Below, in pieces: positions 1 through 43,139 of a stretch of 64,000 bases of DNA. This DNA comes from Cinclus cinclus. Lineage: Eukaryota > Chordata > Aves > Passeriformes > Cinclidae. The notes below the pieces were generated by a model that searched no databases, was not told where the DNA came from, and saw only the letters and a list, made by a program, of their open reading frames with translations. The position numbers were made by a program, and so were the translations under genes. Where the stretch lies: NCBI RefSeq assembly GCF_963662255.1, contig NC_085047.1, positions 16,189,424-16,253,423 of the forward strand. Direction: 5' to 3'. Position 1 is the first letter of the stretch, and every line of letters starts with the position of its first letter.

Positions 1-527
1 TTTACCCTTGCTGTCCCTGGGCTAGTGTTCAGTGTGTTACAGTGCCCTTCAGTCTCTCAGAGGGGTGACCCTCATGCTGTATTTTCCCTGTTCGGTCAAG
101 GCATTTCATTCTGTACAAATCCTGTGTCACTGGCTCATACAATTGCCTTTCTTACGTTCTTTTTGTTTCCAGTCTTTAATACCTGGCCTCACTGCTCCAC
201 CAGTGGGGCTCAGTCCTTACCTGCAGTCCAGTTTGCATGCTGCTCTGACCAGTCTCCTCCTTTGCCTCTGTTCCAGCTTGCACATCCTGGTCGTGAACAT
301 TACACATAACTGTTGTGTCTGTCCAAGTACCTAAAGATTTGTGTTCAGTCTGGTTTACAAGGTTTGGGAGCACTGGTTAAGCTGCACCTCCAAGAGGACC
401 TCTCCTTGCTGGTTGTTACCTGCCCTTGTCAGTATCTGACCATCTCAGAGCTCTGGATATCTGCTTTTCCATGTAAACTCTATTCCAGAAACATCTAATT
501 CTTAGTTAAGTCAAAATCCTTCCTTGA

Positions 528-655
528 CAGAATCACATAATGATTTGGATTGGAAGAGATCTTAAGCTCATCCAGTTCCAACCCTCTGCCATGGGCATGG
601 GCACCTTCCACTAGAACACATTGCTCTAAGCCCCATCCAACCTGGCTGGACAAAT
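528..655 (-). mobile_element. CR1 LINE fragment, 3' end
   Basis: It starts with the inverted CR1 terminus (AATCACATAATG) and runs through GCCATGGGCATGGGCACCTT and CCACTAGAAC, reading 3' to 5' on the plus strand. Confidence 0.8.
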
Positions 656-875
656 TTAGGTTGGAAAGGCTTCTTGTGCTTTGAGAGTGAGGCCACTGGA
701 CCAAGGGAGCACAGATCCTGTTCCCTAGAGCTCTGTGAGGGCTGCTGCCAGCCCAGAGCTGGGCATTAGGCAGCACTTGATGTGGTGGAACGAGCTGGTG
801 CAGGTGCAGTGTGTGTGCCAGGGTGGACAGTAATACCAAAGGGATCTTGGCTTGTGTGACCAATAGTGTGGCCAG

Positions 876-1250
876 CAGGACCAGGACAGTGACTTATCCC
901 TGTACCAGGCACTGATGAGGTCGCACTTCAAATCTTGGGGTCAGTTTTGTGCCCCTCATGGGAGAAAAGGAGGTTCAGTAGGGACCTTCTCACTCTCTAC
1001 TACTACTCAAAAGGAGGCTGTAGCCAGGTTCTCCCAGGCAACAAGAGACAGGGCAAGAAGAAATGGCCTCAAATGTACCAGGGGAAGTTTAGGATGATTA
1101 GAGAAAATTCCTTCCCTGAAGGTGTTGTCCAGCCCTGGCACAGGCCACCCAGGGTAGTGGTGGAGTCCCCATTCCTGGAGCTGTTTAACAGATGTGTAGA
1201 TGTGGTATGTGGGAACATCCTGGTCTCGGGTGATGGCCACTCAATGTGTT
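876..1250 (+). mobile_element. CR1 LINE fragment
   Basis: Diverged CR1 in sense orientation, with the hallmark segments GGAAGTTTAGGATGATTAG, CCTGGCACAGG and GTGGAGTCCCCATTCCTGGA. Confidence 0.75.
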
Positions 1251-1834
1251 GACTTCCACCACCCTCAGCAGCAACCACCATGGGCTTTGGTACTTCCGGT
1301 CTCCTCTTTTTGGGATTTAGTTCCCTTCAACAGGAAAAAGAGTTTATTTCCTGCTCACTTCCGGGATATTGGGTCCAGCAGAGTCTGCTTCAGGGAAAGG
1401 GATGCTCCCCAAGTCCCCTCAGTGTACTGGAGCACAGGATGGGTCCAAGGCAGTGACCTAGGCAGAAGGGGTGCTCACAGAGCCTGCTAAAAGATCTTGA
1501 GATACTCCTGGGTGCAGTACCATGAGGAGCAGAGAAAAGTGCCCTCAGATTCACCCCTGGTGCCTGTGCCCAGGCCTTGCCTGTACCTGTACTGCCCAGG
1601 GGTGCTGGGGTTTTATATTGGAGAGAATGGCTTTGTTCAGTGGCTTTATACTGGGGAGAATGGCATCCCTCTTCATGGCAGGAGGGTTGAAAATAAATGG
1701 TCTTTATGGTCCCTTTGGACTCAAACCAGTCAGTGATTATGTGATTCTAAGAATAGTTTTATTGTGACTTCATACTGGGTTTTGTACTGGGCAGATTGGC
1801 TCTATGCAATGGATGTATTATGTAGGTGGGGATT

Positions 1835-2095
1835 TGTATCTTCTCCCAGATAACAAGTGATAGATAGGACAAGAGGAAATGGCCTCAAGTTGTGCCAGGG
1901 GAGGTTTAGGTTGGATATGGGGAAAATTCCTTCCCTTTAAGGGTTGTCCAGTCTTGTCTCAGGCTGTCCAAAGCAGTGATGGAGTCCCCATCCCTGAAGG
2001 GGGTGGCCATGTAGTTGTGGCACTTGGGGACATGGGTTAGTGGTGGCCTTGGCAGTGCTGGGGGAATGGTTGGACTCGGTGTCAGGGGGCTTTCC
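1835..2095 (+). mobile_element. CR1 LINE fragment
   Basis: Sense CR1 words: CAAGAGGAAATGGCCTCAAG, GAGGTTTAGGTTGGATAT, GATGGAGTCCCCATCCCTGA and GGGGACATGGGTTAGTGGTG. Confidence 0.8.
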
Positions 2096-2879
2096 CTGAC
2101 TTTCCTGACTGAAGCAGTGCCGTCTTCTGTGCCAGAGACTTGTGCAAGCACTTGGTTGCCACCTCCACCATATTGTACCTTCTGGACACCAGAGAAGGAG
2201 AGTAGGAGACATTGAACATTTTGGCATCTTGTCTTTCTGTAACACAGGTCTCCCACAGGCCACTGCTGCTGCCCAACTCATTTGCAGGCAGGACCTTTGG
2301 AGTGGCATCAGGACAGGGACTGTCTCATGCCAGTTCTCTGTCCCCACACCCACTCCTGGGAACAGCTCAGGACCCAAACACTCAGCTGGAGGCTGCCTGT
2401 GGGTATGCCTAGGAGCAGGAGCTTTCACACCATCTGGCTGGGTTATGAAACAAGGTCTTCAAGAGTCCTTTCCTTGTCCCGGTACTCAGGGCTTTCTCAA
2501 GCTGTAATCTGTCCACTCTTGGGAGGAATGTTATTCTCTGGTTGTCCCTATGAGACTCCAATGCCACTGTGTGCCCTGTCCTGTCTGTCAGAAGTGTGAA
2601 CCTTTTTCTGGCTGCAGGAGGCTCAGATCTGCTGCTCTTCTGCTCTGACAGGATAGAGTGACAAGAGGAGGGTCTTGGGGCTGCTGAGGACACAGGGAGC
2701 ATTACTGGGATGTTCCTCCAGGTTCTGTCTGTGCCCTTTGGCATTTTCCTTTTCCTCCTGCCATCTACCCCTCCTCTTGCCATCCCCATCCCTATCCTGA
2801 CAGCAGTGGGGGACCTAAGTACCAGTATCCACTGCGTCGCCAGCTCTATTGACAGTTATCCAGAAACTGAAGGAATTCA

Positions 2880-3900
2880 AGACAAATTGTTAAGAGGATG
2901 GAGTTAATAAAATTTGAAAAATTGAGGCCTGTCACTCCACTAAACTTTTTTCGATCCCACTGACAGAAACATATTTCCCCAATGAGTGACCTTCTGCAGC
3001 TGCTGCAACGCCACAATGCTGGGCGGGTGCAGGGAGAGAACCTCCACGCTATTTATCAAATATTATCAGCCAGGGCCTTCTAATATGAGCATGGAGGGTG
3101 GGAGGAGGCGACGGGCTCATACAGCCTGAGGTGCTGCCCAGGTGTCCATCTCCAGCTACAGACAGCGAGTGGGAGGTGACAAATTGCCTTCTATTAAGTC
3201 GTGGAAGGTTGATGTCCCCTTGGATACTGCTGCAGCCTGTGGCACAGGGTGGGAGAGGGCAGGAGAGGAGGTGGGGATGTGGAGCGGGGTCAGCCAGGGC
3301 GCCGACAGACCAGTGGCCATTTTTACCTTCTATTAGCAAGCCAAGTGATACCGTTATTTATGGCAGCATAATATTTTATTGCTGCCGGTACTTGAGGTTG
3401 GAATCGACCAGTTGTAGGAGTCGGGTTCTATCAATTATTGCAGCAATTAGTCAAGTCGTCAAAGCCATTAACAGGGGGATTAGGCCAATATTGGAGAGCC
3501 ATTATTGATAGATCCAGGGCAAAGCCAAACAAACCCTCCATCAGAAATGAGAGCAGGCCTAGCCTCGAGGATGTCATCATTTGGAGAAGTCAGGAACATG
3601 CCCCACTGCTCACTGCACAGACCCAGGTGGGTTTTGGCAGGGGGGGATCATGGGAGCACTGTCTCTTTAACGTCTATGGAGCAGCCAGCCCCGGCAGTGT
3701 GCAATTTCACCTGTCTTGATCATATTCTTTATTTGTGAAGACAAGGCTTGCCGTAGAAATTAGTCTGTGTCGAATGTTTATGGAGCACATTTTTCATTCT
3801 GTAAGCAAATATAGTTCCCTGATGCCAATGCCTAGGAATGGCTAATCTCTCCGGCTCCACTCCCACAGACTCCCCTTACTTCATTTATCTATTCTGATTG
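2880..3900. promoter_or_regulatory. Candidate conserved non-coding element, CLPB intron
   Basis: About 1 kb without CR1 or simple repeats. It is dense in TAAT/ATTA words (GAGTTAATAA, TTCTATTAGC, CAATTATTGCAGCAATTAG, CCATTAACAGG, GGATTAGGCC) and TATTTATGG-like words, and has no open frame of note. This texture resembles developmental enhancers, but conservation was not tested. Confidence 0.4.
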
Positions 3901-4009
3901 CTGCCCGCCGTTACTGAGCACTCCTGGTGCTTTGCTCTGTCTCATGGCACAGGAGCAGCTTAGTCTGCCTCTGCCAGGGTACTTGTCTCACTCCAGTGTT
4001 TCCAGCAGG

Positions 4010-4110
4010 ATCACAGAATGATTCAGGCTGGAAGGGACACCAATGGAGTCCACCTGGACCAGCTCCCCAGCTCAGGCAGGAGCACACTGCGCAAAACTGC
4101 AGTGAAAGGA
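4010..4110 (-). mobile_element. CR1 LINE 3' end fragment
   Basis: It begins with the inverted CR1 terminus ATCACAGAATGATTCAGGCT followed by GGAAGGGACACCAATGGAGT, a CR1 subfamily tail. Confidence 0.65.
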
Positions 4111-5041
4111 TTGGCATAGAAGACATCCCGGACCTGCTGAGCATAGTTATGGGCTCTTCCTTCACCAGGCTGCATTCCAAGGCTTGAAAACTGGTGGGAT
4201 GGTCAGTTTCAGCACCAGTTTGGGGGATTTGGGACCAGTTTGAAGATTCATTCTCATAAACTCATGCCATTAGGAGCTACTGTGGGGTCATGGAGTGCAT
4301 CAGTGTTAGTGACAAGTCTCTGCCTTTAGAGACAGCTCCTGAGATACTGAGAGTCAGAGATTAATCCTGAGACCTTGTTCGCCCCTCTGGCTATTGCCCA
4401 TTATCCCTCTCTCATGATATCACTGAGTTTCCCTCCATATACTTTCCATCACTGCAACTACACCAGTTTGACATGGAATGTTCTTCTTCAATCCAGTGTA
4501 TCTAGGAGGGAGAGCTCTCTCCATGTGCATGTGTTTCTGTAGGGTGCCCATCTGACTTAATCCAGCTCAGTCTTTGGGATTTGTTTGTTTTTTAAAAAAT
4601 TGTACTCCAAGGAAGGGTGTGATTTTCCCCCAGAAGTGCTCCAGGGGCTCAGTGGAGCAGCTGGTCCACAGGCAATAGCCAGCTCCAGCTTCAGCTCCAG
4701 CTGTCACAGGCAGTATGTCCAAGTGAATCTCCATGTGGCTCCCATGGGACTGAGAGTGGGTGCTTTTGTGAGACTGTCTTTCCTTTTGGTGACCATGTGC
4801 TCTCATCCCCCCTCAGCAGCTCTTCACTGACAAGCCAGCTGTTAGCAGTGACAATCCCTTCCTCCCTGGAGATCCGCACAACTGCTGCTTGTACATTCTC
4901 TCTTTCTGATCTCTCTTTCTGATTCAGACACCCTCCAGAGCAAAGGTTAGGAGGGGGACACAGACAGGATGTGCTTCCTGCTCCTTCTGCCCCAAGACTG
5001 AACTCTGAGCTCCTGATCTTACTCATTTCTTGTGCTGTCAG

Positions 5042-32421
<27,380 letters not shown>

Positions 32422-34904
32422 GCAGCGCTGGGCGCTCACAGTGACAATAAAATACCCCAGGAGTTGGAGTGAGCTGTCAGAGAGGGCAGGGCCACAGTCC
32501 TGCCACTGCTGGGGATGGACAGAGGCACAGACACAGATATGGGCAGGAGCTGCCCCAGGATGGGCGTGAAGGGCTCTAGGGGTGCAGCTGTGGGTGACAA
32601 GGTGCCCTGGTGCCGTTCAGAGATGGGTCAGTGGATGGTCCTGGGGTTTCACAGGGTGTTGGAGTTTTTTAAGGAAGGGGGAAGCAAATTGTGGACCATG
32701 CAGGAGCTGGGATGAATTTGTCATTCCCGTGGGAGGGGGCTGGCTGGGTTAGCTGAACTGGCAAGGTGTGGAATGGGAACTGAGTGTGAGTGTAAAAGGC
32801 ACCGAACACTTGTTCTGTATTGTCCCTGTTTCTTTATGGCAATAAACACGCTATGCGCATCCAGCCCTTTGTGTCCCCAGAAGGAGCAGCTGTTGAGACC
32901 ACCATCCTGATCCCAGGGCACTCCTGGGTCTTCTGCTCATCAGCAGGAGCCAGGAATGTCACCAAGAGTGGGGAACACCACTGGGAGCTGGGACTCACTG
33001 CCACATCTCCCCAGCCCAGCCAGGCGACATTTTGGTGCAAACCCCTTGCTGAATCTTTTTCTCATGACCTTCTTCTAATAAATACTTAATATCTCAGGCA
33101 GAACTGAGCTGTTCAAGCTGTTCAAGCTGGGGGACACAGAGGTTGTGGCTTCCCCACGGGGACTCCTTCGGGGAGCTGCTCAGTGGAAAAGGAGACATGG
33201 TCACTACTGGGGCCACCCCAGACATGGGTTTTGAAGAGAAGAACATGAAATGCATATGGAAATCAAACCCTTCCAGGATTAATGAGCCCCAAGTCACTGT
33301 CTCTTGGGATGCAGACAGGATCCCCATCCCATTGTTGCCCTACCCTGATGTCCCCAGGACAGTTTGGTTCTGGTACTGGTTCTTGTCTTCAGGGGATACA
33401 AGGAGGTTTGGTGGGTGATTCCTTGAACCCACTTCCTATCCCAGTAGCTTTTTCCTGGCTTAATGCCAGGGCTGGAATGGGATCCCATCCCTGGAGGGTT
33501 TGGGAGTGTCACCAGGCTCTGCTGGAGCCTCCCAAGGTCAGATTCACTTCCACAGGTGCACTGAGGTGTGCACTGAGGTGTGCATGCGTGTGCGTGTGTG
33601 TGCATGGAAGCACGGAGGTGTAACGTACATGTGTGTGTGGGTGTGCACCTCGTGAGCACAGCTGTTCACTGGGCTGTGCCCTCAGGTGTGTGCTCGGCTG
33701 TCCACAGGGTACAGGTGTGCCCTGCCATGCCACACTGTGCTGGGTCACATCACGTCACACTGCGCCGTGCCACTGCACTGTGCCATGCCATATTGTGCCA
33801 TGTCCTGCTGTGCCAGGTCACACTATGCTATGCCACATCCCACTGTACCAAGCTGTGCCAGCCCCATGGATCATAGCCCCGCAGGCATGACCCATGGCCA
33901 CATGGACTCTGATCAACCCTTTGAGGTGGTTTTCTTGTTGCCAACACAGGTACATGGGCTTCCACTGCCAGGAAGAGTGCCTGGGAGCATGAGATCTGGA
34001 GGAAGAATCCTCTTTGGCTGTGCCAGACACATTCAGTTCCCAGCATCTGAGCCGCATGCTGGCACCTGATCCAGTCAGGGCAGAGGGTGCCTCTAGCATG
34101 GGGGCTCAGGACACCTTGAAGCACCCCAGCTTTGTCCCCACGAACAATGTGGCAGTGGACAGAGGCCTCCAGCACCATTGGGAGCAGCTGTGGTGCTGGG
34201 GGCTCCCCCTGACACATAACCTGGGGGACTCCATGGACAATGAAGGCTGGAGAGTGTGGGAGATATGGCAGTGATGAGGTGGGTGCTATCGTCCCAACTA
34301 AGCTGGGGCTAAAGCTGGGGTGTGATCAGAGGGGATCCTGCAGAAGGGTCCCATCAGAGGGGGTCCACCCATCAAAGGGGTCCCATGGGAAGGAGTCCCC
34401 CATCACACAGGTGTCCCATCAGCACAGTCCCTTTGGAGCCATTCTATCATAAGGAGTCCCATTGGAGAGGGTCCCATCAGCCCCCCTGACAAGCCCTGGA
34501 AGGAATCCAATCCATCCAGGCACATGGACATAGGTCCAAGCCTACAGACAGCTCCCAGCACACAATAGGATGGAGTGATGGGGGATCCTGTCCCCATCTC
34601 CCCCACCGTGCCCAGCCCTCCTTGCTGTCAATGCTCCTTATTTTGGGGGCAGGGGGACTCACGCCCCCTATTCGGTGGCTGGGCCACTGCCAGCACCCAT
34701 CTCCCTTCATCCATCACAGTCCGCAGGGACCATCCAAATCCCACGGGAGCCGCGGGGCGCAGGACAGCTCCCTGGCTCTACCCTCCAGCTGCGCCCCATC
34801 CCACTCCCCTCCATGTTCTCCTCCCTCTGCTCTCCCCCTGCATCTCCCTCCTCCTCCTCGCCCTCCCGGCTCTCCCCGGCTCTGGGTAGCACCAGCAGCT
34901 CCTT
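32422..34904. other. CLPB-PHOX2A intergenic region, proximal part
   Basis: No gene was recognised. It holds the CLPB 3' UTR and downstream AATAAA hexamers (to about 33082), a GTGTG/CACTGAGGTGTGC-like stretch (about 33555-33660), TGTGCCATGCCA-type degenerate repeats (about 33715-33870) and GGGGTCCCATC-type repeats (about 34340-34490). Confidence 0.7.
32446..32451 (+). terminator. CLPB: CLPB poly(A) signal AATAAA
   Basis: Canonical AATAAA 25 bases after the CLPB stop codon. Further AATAAA hexamers at 32841-32846 and 33077-33082 could give longer 3' UTRs. Confidence 0.75.
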
Positions 34905-35045
34905 GCGTGGCAGATTGCTGCCTAATTAGTTTAGAGGGAAAACTTAATTGAATTAACTTTTCACAGCTCCAGCAGCCCGACAGTGGGGCCTCGCTCCGCG
35001 CCAGCCCCACGCCCTGATCGAATTAACTTGTTTAGCAACCTGCCC
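34905..35045. promoter_or_regulatory. Candidate PHOX2A upstream element with an exact P3 dimer site
   Basis: About 1.4 kb upstream of the PHOX2A start codon. It contains CCTAATTAG, an exact paired-class dimer site TAATTGAATTA (34945-34955) and the decamer GAATTAACTT twice (34950-34959 and 35020-35029), 70 bases apart, in an otherwise GC-rich setting. PHOX2 proteins bind TAATYNRATTA-type sites, and PHOX2B is known to act on the PHOX2A promoter. Autoregulation here is inferred. Confidence 0.5.
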
Positions 35046-35529
35046 GCTTCGGCCGCGCAGCTGGGATGGGCGCGGGGGGGGGCAACACCAGCACCCACCG
35101 GGGCCCGGGGGCTCGGGCGGGGGAGCGGAGACAGAGGTGACCAGCCGGGGCCAGTTCCCAGGGAACGGTAGTCCAGGACGGAGCAGGACCCTTTGTGGCT
35201 TGAAATGTGGGGCAGGATGCAGGACGGGCAAGGCATAGGGCAGGACAGATGGCAGGGCATGGGCCAAGAGACAGGGAGGGAGATGGGGCAAAATGTGGGG
35301 CAGGATACAAGACTGGATATGGGGCAAAACCCAGGGCAAGATTCACGGCAGGAAGTGGGGAAGGACGCAGGTTAGGACAGGAGAGATGGGACAAGAATAC
35401 CGGGGAGAAGGTGGGACAGGATGCGGGGCTGAATACAGGGAAGGACACGGGGCAAGACCGGTTCGAAGCGATCCCACAGGACCAAGGCCCGTTCTTTCCC
35501 CGGCCCCCCAGTCCCCTGGGAGACCCAAA

Positions 35530-35600
35530 GCCCTTCATTAGGCACAATTAGACTTTTAAATCCTCTTTAGTGAAAGTGTTTGTCTTGAAAATGTCCCAAA
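35530..35600. promoter_or_regulatory. Short AT-rich block upstream of PHOX2A
   Basis: CTTCATTAGGCACAATTAGA and TTTAAATCC stand out from GC-rich flanks. It could be a second homeodomain-bound element. Confidence 0.25.
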
Positions 35601-36384
35601 TCCCGCCAAATCCTCCCCAAATCCTCCCGCATCCCTCTCCCCACATCCCCCTCTGGTGCCGCTGAAAGGGGCGAAAGCCTTCGCCTTGGTTCCCGCAGGG
35701 GTGTGGGGGGGGTGGGGTGCTTTGAAATTCATCCGGGCTGAAAACTGGGGAGGGGGATTGCAAAGACCAGAGCCCCCCGAGGAGAGAGGGGTAGGACCGA
35801 GCACCCTTCCACAGACGCCTGCTTTCCCCATGCGCCCGGGGACGGTGGAGGGCACCCAGGGATGGGGTGGGGTGGCGTTGCTGCCCTCCTGCCCCCGGGA
35901 TGCTCAGCCCCAGAGGCATGCCACGGCACGGCACGGCGACAGGGAGGGAGATGGGGATCGGGATGGGATGGCGATAGGGACAGGTATGATATAGAAGGAT
36001 GCGGACACGGGAGGAAGGTCCGAGAGCTGGTCCCAGAGCGGGCCCGCCGAGTGCTGCTCCAGGGGGTGCCCAGGGGCCGCTCCCCCCCTACCCCCGCCCC
36101 GAAGTAGCGGCTGCCGGAGTCGGGCCGAGGTGGGGGGTGCTTGCGCCCACGAAGGGTTAAGGGGGGCGGGGGGCTGAGGGGAGGGGGGTGTCGGCTCCGC
36201 CCGCTCCCGCCGTCCCCGGGAGATATTGTCATGCAAAAGCCCCCGGCGAGCGCAGCCTTTGTCCGCGCTCCCCCCGCCGGTATATTAACGGGCCGGGGCG
36301 GCGGCGGCGGGGGCGGGCGGGGGCCCGGCGGGCAGGAGGCGGCGGGGACGGGCGGGCGGCAGCCGGGGCCGCACCGTGCTCGCC

Positions 36385-39843
<3,459 letters not shown>

Positions 39844-40925
39844 TCGCTGAGCCACCGGATCCGGCTGCCCCCCAAACCCCCCTTGGCCCCCTCCGCCCTG
39901 CACCCTCCACCCGCCGCCCCCACCACGGACCCGGCCGCGATGCTTCCAGCGAGCGGGCAGAGGGAGCAGGGACCGCCCCCCGCCACCTCCCGGACCCTGC
40001 GCTGATGGGACGGACCCGGAGCGGGGGCAGCTCCCGCCGACACCCGTGGGTGCTGCGGGACCACGGGGGTGCAAGGCGGGGGACACCACCCCGTGCTCGG
40101 CCAGCGTGTCCCTGGCAGAGCCTTCGGGTCTGGGGACGCTCCAGGGTTGGGGGCAGATGTGGGGCTCCCCGCGGCACTGCGGGTGCTCCAGCATCGCCCC
40201 AGGAGACGCCCCCCACACTGGTCTGTGCCGCTGGGCTGGGGGCGAGCAAGCACTTTATGGGGGGGGGGGGGGGGGTTTCGGGGCCCCACGGGGTGGGCAG
40301 TGCCGGGGACTCCGCAATGGAGACGCCCTTCGGCGTGGGGAGGGGTCGATTTCCCCCACATCCTGCCTGCTGACATGGACTCCCCCCCAGCAGCACCGTG
40401 GCAGGAAGGAGACACACACCCCTCACCCCCGAGACTCCGGGCAGGAAACGCAGGGCTGGGAGGTTCAGCACTCTCCTGCATTGCTGCAGGCGTTGCCATT
40501 GGGGACGGGGCACCACAACTGCTGGGGTGCTCCCAGGGAGCTGTTGTGGGATGGAGCCCCTGGAGCAGTCAGTGGGATGGCTGGGAGCAGCCGTGAGCCC
40601 TTGCCAGCAGCAGACTGGGTGCTCCCGCTGGAGCTGGCACAGGTGCAGCTGGGACCCCCCACCCGCCCCTGCACAATCCAGAGTGACTCCCAGAGTTCCC
40701 GAAGTCGGGGGTGGTGCCACGACTACACCGGTGCTGCTGTGCTGGTGGGCTTCATGGCATGGTGAGGATGCTGGCAGCCCATCCATGTGTCCCTGTTCCC
40801 CCTGTGTCTCCGCCCAGCCCCCAGAGGTGGATTCCCTACTTTTGTTTCGTTGTTTTGGTTTTTTTTAACCATTCTGTAATTTATTACCCATGTTTGCAAA
40901 TGCCACTAATCCAAATTAAACTTAA
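39844..40925 (+). other. PHOX2A: PHOX2A 3' UTR
   Basis: It extends from the stop to the ATTAAA signal at 40915-40920. It contains a run of 17 G at 40259-40275. The last 90 bases become AT-rich. The boundary is inferred from the poly(A) signal. Confidence 0.6.
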
Positions 40926-40931
40926 TTTATT
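40915..40931. terminator. Back-to-back poly(A) signals of two convergent genes
   Basis: ATTAAA on the plus strand (40915-40920, for PHOX2A) and AATAAA on the minus strand (40926-40931) lie within 17 bases. A second minus-strand AATAAA is at 40880-40885. These are the only minus-strand AATAAA hexamers I found downstream of INPPL1, which would imply a 2.6 kb INPPL1 3' UTR. Confidence 0.5.
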
Positions 40932-41689
40932 GACACTGCTGCTGGCCTTCGGCCCTTGCTGCACCCCCATCCCCACCAGGGGCTTGCGGGGGGGGGGGGG
41001 GGGGGTGTGGTGTGCATACTCCCCACCCCTGAACCCTCTGAACCCCACCAGAACCCCTCAGGCGATGCCACAGACCCCCCAGCACCACAGGGATTATGTG
41101 GGGTGCTCCTGACTTTAAAGACCTCAAGCAGCTGCAGGAAGCTGAGGGGGCACCTCACAGCAAGACCCCACAAGTAGGGTGAGGAGCGGGGTGCCCCACA
41201 CAACCCCCCTGGCCTCTAGGGGCCCTCTGAGGGGTGATGAAGGTCTTGGGGGCATCGGGATAGTGACAAGGAGCATGCCATGCTATTGGGAGTGTGGTCT
41301 CAGATACCCAAGAAAGGCAGGAAAAGGAGAAGGGACCTGGTCCCCACCTTGCTGGGACTAGTACAGCCAGCTTGGAGGGGTCACAGGTTATGCTGGGACC
41401 CAGTTCTTCCCCCTGGTTCCCCATCTTGCTCTCCTCCCTAGACCCTTCCCTGCCTCACTACATGAGAGCTCCACCACACCCATTGCATGAACATGACAAA
41501 AATCACTCCAGATTTACCAAATGCCTTCAAACACAGGAGCTGGGGGTTTAGTGGGGGGAAATTCACACCAAACACCCCAATAACAGAGGGGGTTGTTGGG
41601 GGGTGCCAGGGATGCCTGGCCCATCCTTCATCTCAGCCGGAGTGAGGGGTTGGGAGGTCTGGGGGTATCATCACCCCCATCCCCCCCTG

Positions 41690-42700
41690 GGGACAGGGAG
41701 AGCCTGGAGGTGGCATGGCAGTGGGGAAGGCACAGTGGGAGGACCCCTGGCCTGGGGACCCCCACCCTGGGGACCCTCCTGGAAGGACACTTGGCAAAGC
41801 TGGGGCTGAGCACCCACAAGGAGACTCGGTTGCCGGCCCTGTGGTCCCCATGGGAAACACAAATCTCTGGGGGGGACAGACCCAGCAAGTACCTAATGGG
41901 GAAACTGGGTGGGAGTGAGGGGGATGTCCTGGAGGCACTGGTGGTGTGGGGTGGGCTCTGGGGGAAGGCACTGATCTAGCTCTGCTGTGGCAGGATTCCC
42001 AGGCTGGGGACAAGACACCTAGCATGGGGACAGGCACTCCCAGAGTGGGGAATGGGACCCTCATGGTGGGGACAGAACGCTGGGGGTGGGGACAACACCC
42101 ATCCAGGTGGGGACGGAACCCCCAGTATGGGGAAGACAGGACCCCTGGGGACGGAACCTCTGGGTGGGATGGACCCTCAAGGTGGGAGTGGGACCCCTGG
42201 GGAGGCGGGCAGCAACCCCAAGGTGGGAACAGGGACCACCATGGTGGGGATGGGACCCCCAGGAATGGTGACAGGGACTCCTGTGGTGGAGAAAGGGAAA
42301 CCTGGGGTGGAGATGGAACCCCTGGAGGTGGGGATGGGGACCCATGGGGTGAGGAGAGCACATCCAGGGCAGGGATAGGGATCATCACGGTGAGGGTAGA
42401 ATCCCTTGTGTGCAGATATGATGTCCAGGGTAGGGATAGAATCCTCTGGAGTTGGAACAGGGACCTGCAGCAAGGGGATGGGACCCCCCCAGGGATGGTG
42501 ACAGGCAACCCCTGAGTGGGGATGGGGATATTCCAGGGTGGGAGTGGGACATCCATGTTGGGGACAGGGACCCTCATGGGGACAGGTGCCCTGCGATGGG
42601 GACAGGGATGCCCAGAGTGGAGACAGGAACCCTTACAGTGGGGATGGGATCTTCAGGGTGGGGACAAGATCCCTAGGAATTGGGGATGGGGGCCCTGAGC
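41690..42700 (+). repeat. Degenerate minisatellite
   Basis: About 1 kb of diverged copies of a roughly 25-base unit resembling GGTGGGGACAGGGACCC plus CCAGGG. It leaves long but meaningless open frames on both strands. Confidence 0.75.
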
Positions 42701-42734
42701 TATGCCTAATGTTGTCTATGGGGGCTGGCTGAGC

Positions 42735-42830
42735 CATCCCATCCCATCCCATCCCATCCCATCCCATCCCATCCCATCCCATCCCATCCCATCCCATCCC
42801 ATCCCATCCCATCCCATCCCATCCCATCCC
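42735..42830 (+). repeat. (CATCC)n microsatellite
   Basis: About 19 near-perfect CATCC units. Confidence 0.95.
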
Positions 42831-43139
42831 AGGCATCATGAAGGCACTTGGGTCAAGATACGACTGCTCAGAGCCTCCTCCTCCTAGCTGTGAGGGGTCA
42901 TGGGGGGAGCCAGGATCCCAAGGGTTACCCCCAAACACCTCTTCCTCCATCCCTTCTCCCAATAAATAAAAAATAACTTAAGTGTGAGGGCACCCCGTAG
43001 GGATCCTCATGTGAAATTATCTGACCAGGACTCACCACCCCCCTGTCTTCCCACTCCCCCTTCCCACCCCATTACCCTGCATCCAGGGTGAGGGGTGGGC
43101 TGTGAAGGTCGTGGGGCTCCCACTTGCTGCTGGTGATGG

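Larger units (their letters stand above)
1..5041 (+). other. CLPB: CLPB intron (5' part outside window)
   Basis: No exon is supportable here. It holds CR1 fragments (about 528-655, 876-1250, 1835-2095, 4010-4110) and a CR1-free block of unusual AT-rich sequence at about 2880-3900, listed separately. The remainder is unremarkable intronic DNA. Confidence 0.8.

Noticed and set aside
41633..42577. A 314-codon minus-strand frame with Pro/Ser/His repeats
   Set aside because: It is a translation of the degenerate minisatellite, with no splice context or homology.
42633..42962. A frame encoding repeated WDGMG on the minus strand
   Set aside because: Translation of the (CATCC)n array.
42961..42971. 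AATAAATAAA on the plus strand
   Set aside because: No plus-strand gene ends here; it is probably a chance A-rich stretch.
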